Source: Acanthosepion pharaonis (Eukaryota; Mollusca; Cephalopoda; Sepiida; Sepiidae). Taken from it: a stretch of 64,000 nt of DNA. The DNA lies in contig CAHIKZ030000058.1 of NCBI GenBank assembly GCA_903632075.3, positions 6,091,001-6,155,000 on the forward strand, written 5' to 3'. Shown in pieces: positions 63,746-64,000 of this stretch; positions within the stretch are counted from its first letter, which is position 1, and each line of letters opens with the position of its first letter. Both the position numbers and the translations under genes were made by a program. The notes below the pieces were generated by a model, which saw nothing but the letters and a program-made list of their open reading frames with translations, was not told the DNA's origin and made no database searches.

Positions 63746-64000
63746 ATGACTGGTGCCAAATAATGGAAACATTTTACTCCAAAGTCAAAACCATTTGATG
63801 GTTTATATTTCTCAATATCTTAAACATTATACAATTTGGAAAATGTGAGTCAAAAGCCAATAATATCTACAGTATCCATATTGTATAAATGTCAATTTTA
63901 TTGAAGTAATTAAAAGTATTATCGACAAGTGGTGTATGTAAATTTATCAATAAGTACTAAATAGCTTTGTATTAATTATTAATGTGTTAAGTTTTTATCT

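Overview
The window looks like a very A+T-rich piece of a large, repeat-laden animal nuclear genome. No compact gene set, operon, phage or CRISPR structure is visible, and nearly all open frames are under 100 codons. Four things point to a mollusc and most likely a cephalopod (octopus-like): several tRNA-derived SINEs of octopus type, decayed RTE-like and CR1/Jockey-like LINE ends, Tc1-type transposon debris, and long (TA)n/(CA)n tracts. The species assignment is inference, at roughly 0.7 confidence.

The only convincing host coding sequence is a short exon on the minus strand at 46,127-46,190. It encodes a start methionine and a textbook secretory signal peptide and ends in a consensus splice donor. 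Around it (about 46.2-47.3 kb) lies the least A+T-rich and most CpG-containing stretch, which I read as 5' UTR and promoter, next to a long polypurine/polypyrimidine tract. The gene runs toward position 1, so most or all of 1-46,126 is probably one very long intron. I found no phase-compatible, convincing second exon in it. Positions 47.3-64 kb would be upstream intergenic DNA.

Region by region: 1-8.8 kb is A+T-rich filler with two SINE fragments (3.3-3.8 kb) and a fold-back sequence (6.8 kb). At 8.8-13.1 kb there are two decayed RTE-like LINE fragments in opposite orientation (8.8-9.0 kb minus, 11.95-13.08 kb plus), a near-perfect 100-bp palindrome (11.0 kb) and microsatellites. 13-46 kb is mostly unannotatable sequence with microsatellites, poly(A) runs, two Tc1-end fragments (25.1 and 36.5 kb), a fold-back at 15.2 kb and a tRNA-SINE at 33.3-33.5 kb. 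51-64 kb is a dense graveyard of mobile elements: tRNA-SINEs, two copies of one LINE 3' end in inverted orientation (52.6-53.2 and 63.2-63.7 kb), a broken Tc1-like transposase (54.1-55.3 kb) and, most strikingly, three minus-strand copies of a composite SINE at 56.7, 59.1 and 62.3 kb.

The composite SINE is the most interesting item. Each copy reads, on its own strand, as a nearly complete 5S rRNA-like head, then a tRNA-like unit with a B box, then a tail and poly(A). Its tail is shared with the plain tRNA-SINEs of the same window. Two of the three copies also share about 50 bp beyond the poly(A), consistent with 3' transduction or segmental duplication.
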